Shown here: piece after piece, positions 59,404 to 60,905 of the stretch | Layout: each line of letters begins with the position of its first letter | Numbering within the stretch: position 1 is the stretch's first letter | Source of the DNA: Clostridiales bacterium | GTDB lineage: Bacteria > Bacillota > Clostridia > Oscillospirales > Oscillospiraceae | NCBI GenBank assembly: GCA_019418625.1 | Contig: DYBL01000014.1 | Location: 1 to 60,905 of the forward strand | Reading direction: 5' to 3' | Length of the DNA: 60,905 nucleotides | Program-made: the position numbers and the translations under genes | The notes under the pieces: generated by a model | Database searches by the model: none | What the model was told of the DNA's origin: nothing | The model's input: the letters and a program-made list of their open reading frames with translations, nothing else

Positions 59404-60630
59404 ATGAAGAAAAAGAAAATCAGTCTCCCCATCCAGATCCTGACAGCACTGCTGCTGGGCATTGCCGTGGGTGCGCTGCTGGGCAGCACCGGTCTTAAGG
59501 ACATCACCACCGACTTCATCAAGCCCTTCGGCGACATCTTCGTCAACCTGCTGAAGTTCATCGTGGTGCCCGTGGTACTCATCTCCATGATCGACGGCAT
59601 CCTCTCCATGGACGACATGAAGAAAGTGGGCGCCGTGGGCTGGAAGACCGTGCTCTACTTCCTGTGCACCACCGCCATCGCCTGCGTCATCGGCCTGGCT
59701 CTGGCCAATGTGTTCCACGGGGCAGGCCTGTTCCCCGACCTGAGCAAAGAGCTTGGCAGCGCCTCCTATGAGGCCGCGGAGTTCGGCGGCTTCATGTCCA
59801 CTCTGGTGGGTATCTTCCCCTCCAACATGTGGGAGGCTTTCCGCACCGCCAACATGCTGCAGGTCATCGTCATCGCCCTGTTCTTCGGCGGCGCCATCAT
59901 GGCGGCCGGCGAGAAGGGCAAGCTGTGCCGGGATCTGGTGTCCTCCTTCAACGAGGTCATCAACCGGCTCATGGAGTTCATCATCGCCCTGAGCCCCATC
60001 GGCGTCTTCGCCTACATGTCCTGGGTGGTGGCCAACCAGGGCCCCGACATTCTGGGCTCTCTGGCTCTGGTGCTGGGCTGCGCCTATATCGGCTACATTC
60101 TCCACGCCGTGCTGGTGTACTCCTTCTCCGCCAAGGTCTTTGCAGGCATGAGCCCCGTGCGCTTTTTCAAGGGCGCCGCTGCGGCCATGATGTTCGCCTT
60201 CACCACCACCTCCTCCGCCGCTACGCTCCCTGTTTCCAAGGAGTGCGCCGAGGAGATGGGCGCCGACCGGGATGTGGCCGCCTTCGTGCTGCCTCTGGGC
60301 GCCACCATCAACATGGACGGCACCGCCATCTACCAGTGCGTGGCCACCGTGTTCCTGGCCGCCTGCTCCGGCATGGAGCTGACCCTGGGTCAGATGGTGC
60401 TGGTGGTAGTCACCGCCACGCTGGCCTCCGTGGGCACCGCCGGTGTCTCCGGTGCCGGCATGATCATGCTGGCCATGGTGCTGGAAGCCATCAGCATCCC
60501 CGTGGACTACATCGGCCTCATCGTGGCAGTGGACCGCCTGTTCGACATGGGCCGTACCTGCCTCAACGTCACCGGCGACATCGCCTGCTCTTTGTGCGTG
60601 AGCAAGTGGGAGTCCAAGTCCGCCCGCTGA
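59404..60630 (+). CDS. Dicarboxylate/amino acid:cation symporter (DAACS, GltP/GltT-like)
   Basis: 408 residues, eight helices and two re-entrant hairpins. HP1 serine motif TTTSSAATLPVSKECAEEMG (about 267-286), helix-7 GATINMDGTAIYQ (NMDGT sodium and substrate site, about 300) and HP2 SVGTAGVSGAGMIMLAM are canonical. Helix 8 has DYIGLIVAVDRLFDMGRTCL with Asp and Arg that favour acidic amino acids. It imports glutamate/aspartate or C4-dicarboxylates with Na+ or H+. It has its own leader after the racemase terminator. Confidence 0.94.
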   Translation: MKKKKISLPIQILTALLLGIAVGALLGSTGLKDITTDFIKPFGDIFVNLLKFIVVPVVLISMIDGILSMDDMKKVGAVGWKTVLYFLCTTAIACVIGLALANVFHGAGLFPDLSKELGSASYEAAEFGGFMSTLVGIFPSNMWEAFRTANMLQVIVIALFFGGAIMAAGEKGKLCRDLVSSFNEVINRLMEFIIALSPIGVFAYMSWVVANQGPDILGSLALVLGCAYIGYILHAVLVYSFSAKVFAGMSPVRFFKGAAAAMMFAFTTTSSAATLPVSKECAEEMGADRDVAAFVLPLGATINMDGTAIYQCVATVFLAACSGMELTLGQMVLVVVTATLASVGTAGVSGAGMIMLAMVLEAISIPVDYIGLIVAVDRLFDMGRTCLNVTGDIACSLCVSKWESKSAR

Positions 60631-60711
60631 CCCTCGACGAAAAAACCACAAAAAAGCACCCCCCGAAACGAGTTGTCAAGGACTTTTTAATCAAATTCAC
60701 AAAAAGGCCAC
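60631..60711 (+). other. AT-rich stretch after the symporter
   Basis: A short gap rich in A-runs. No clear terminator for the symporter was seen and no gene. It may mark the border of a different DNA segment to the right. Confidence 0.35.
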
Positions 60712-60749
60712 AAAAAAAGTGCCAGAAGCACTTTCATGCTCCTGACACT
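60712..60749 (-). terminator. Terminator of the right-edge minus-strand gene
   Basis: On the minus strand AGTGTCAGGAGCA pairs with TGCTTCTGGCACT (one G-U pair and one mismatch), followed by TTTTTTT, 13 bp after the stop codon. Confidence 0.85.
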
Positions 60750-60762
60750 CAGGCGAGTAGAG

Positions 60763-60905
60763 TTACTTGCGGCCACTTAATAGCTCATCGCAAAGGTACG
60801 CATATTCCGGCAGTTGGTCGATATAGGGTTTCCATCGCCGCTTAATCTCGGCCAGTTCCAGCGGGTCGGCGTCCTCAAAGTCATGGTCGTTTCCGGTCAT
60901 TCCGA
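60763..60905 (-). CDS. 3' end (or small complete gene) of an unknown protein cut by the window edge
   Basis: At least 45 codons are open to the window edge, ending at TAA 60763-60765. The visible C-terminus begins MTGNDHDFEDADPLELAEIK and continues RRWKPYIDQLPEYAYLCDEL, a hydrophilic, aromatic-rich helix. An ATG at 60900 could be its start, but no upstream sequence is available to judge. I do not recognise it. Its less GC-rich codon use than the preceding genes hints at an accessory or mobile segment to the right. Confidence 0.6.
   Translation of the reverse strand, partial: GMTGNDHDFEDADPLELAEIKRRWKPYIDQLPEYAYLCDELLSGRK

Overview
The window reads as chromosome of a GC-rich, low-oxygen gut Firmicute of the Oscillospiraceae type (Flavonifractor / Lawsonibacter / Oscillibacter-like). 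This is inferred from protein style, Firmicute synteny (era-yqzL-recO), Gram-positive lipoproteins, an SLH surface protein, the two-subunit GlgC/GlgD system and peptide/amino-acid scavenging. No species can be named from sequence alone. Almost every strong promoter found has a -35/-10 pair with 16-18 bp spacing in an AT-rich island between GC-rich genes.

Layout. 1-5.2 kb: tRNA-Leu(CAG), then a peptide-use operon (Na+ symporter, M29 aminopeptidase, PepT, M24 peptidase). 5.3-12.2 kb: methionine gamma-lyase divergent from a LysR regulator, NhaC-type antiporter, MscS channel, uridine phosphorylase, a lipoprotein. 12.2-27.1 kb: a long minus-strand block of DNA and RNA maintenance genes (mutS2, recO, yqzL, era, uvrA, ybaK, an O-acetylation pair, uvrB, radC). 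27.1-29.9 kb: M-box riboswitch with mgtE, then a D-lactate dehydrogenase-like gene. 30-35.4 kb: SLH surface protein, oligopeptide-binding lipoprotein, YesL-like membrane protein. 35.5-46.8 kb: a sialic acid / amino sugar locus (ROK-like kinase, AGE epimerase, RpiR regulator, CUT1 ABC transporter, nanA, nagB, nagA, msmX-like ATPase). 46.9-48.6 kb: DEAD-box helicase and a small XRE regulator. 48.6-57.3 kb: glycogen operon glgB-C-D-A-P. 57.6-60.6 kb: TauE/SafE transporter, Asp/Glu racemase, dicarboxylate/amino-acid symporter. The right edge cuts into an unrelated minus-strand gene.

How the genes fit together. The nan/nag locus should import sialic acid, cleave it to ManNAc and pyruvate (NanA), epimerise unphosphorylated ManNAc to GlcNAc (AGE), phosphorylate it (ROK protein) and feed NagA and NagB to fructose-6-phosphate. 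This is the order known from Bacteroides rather than the E. coli NanK/NanE order. The glycogen operon stores surplus glucose-phosphate.

Most unusual observation. Three unrelated housekeeping genes (era, uvrA, uvrB) share one odd 3' architecture. The last 55-85 nt of each gene, including the stop codon, is present a second time 211-236 bp downstream. The copies differ almost only at synonymous positions. Just after each native stop lies a sequence complementary to the gene segment where the duplication starts. Between the copies lies a GC-rich, hairpin-rich spacer. The era and uvrB spacers share the same five hairpins in the same order, with different stem sequences but conserved loops, which suggests a structured RNA or mobile element that re-creates gene 3' ends. 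I do not recognise it as a described family.
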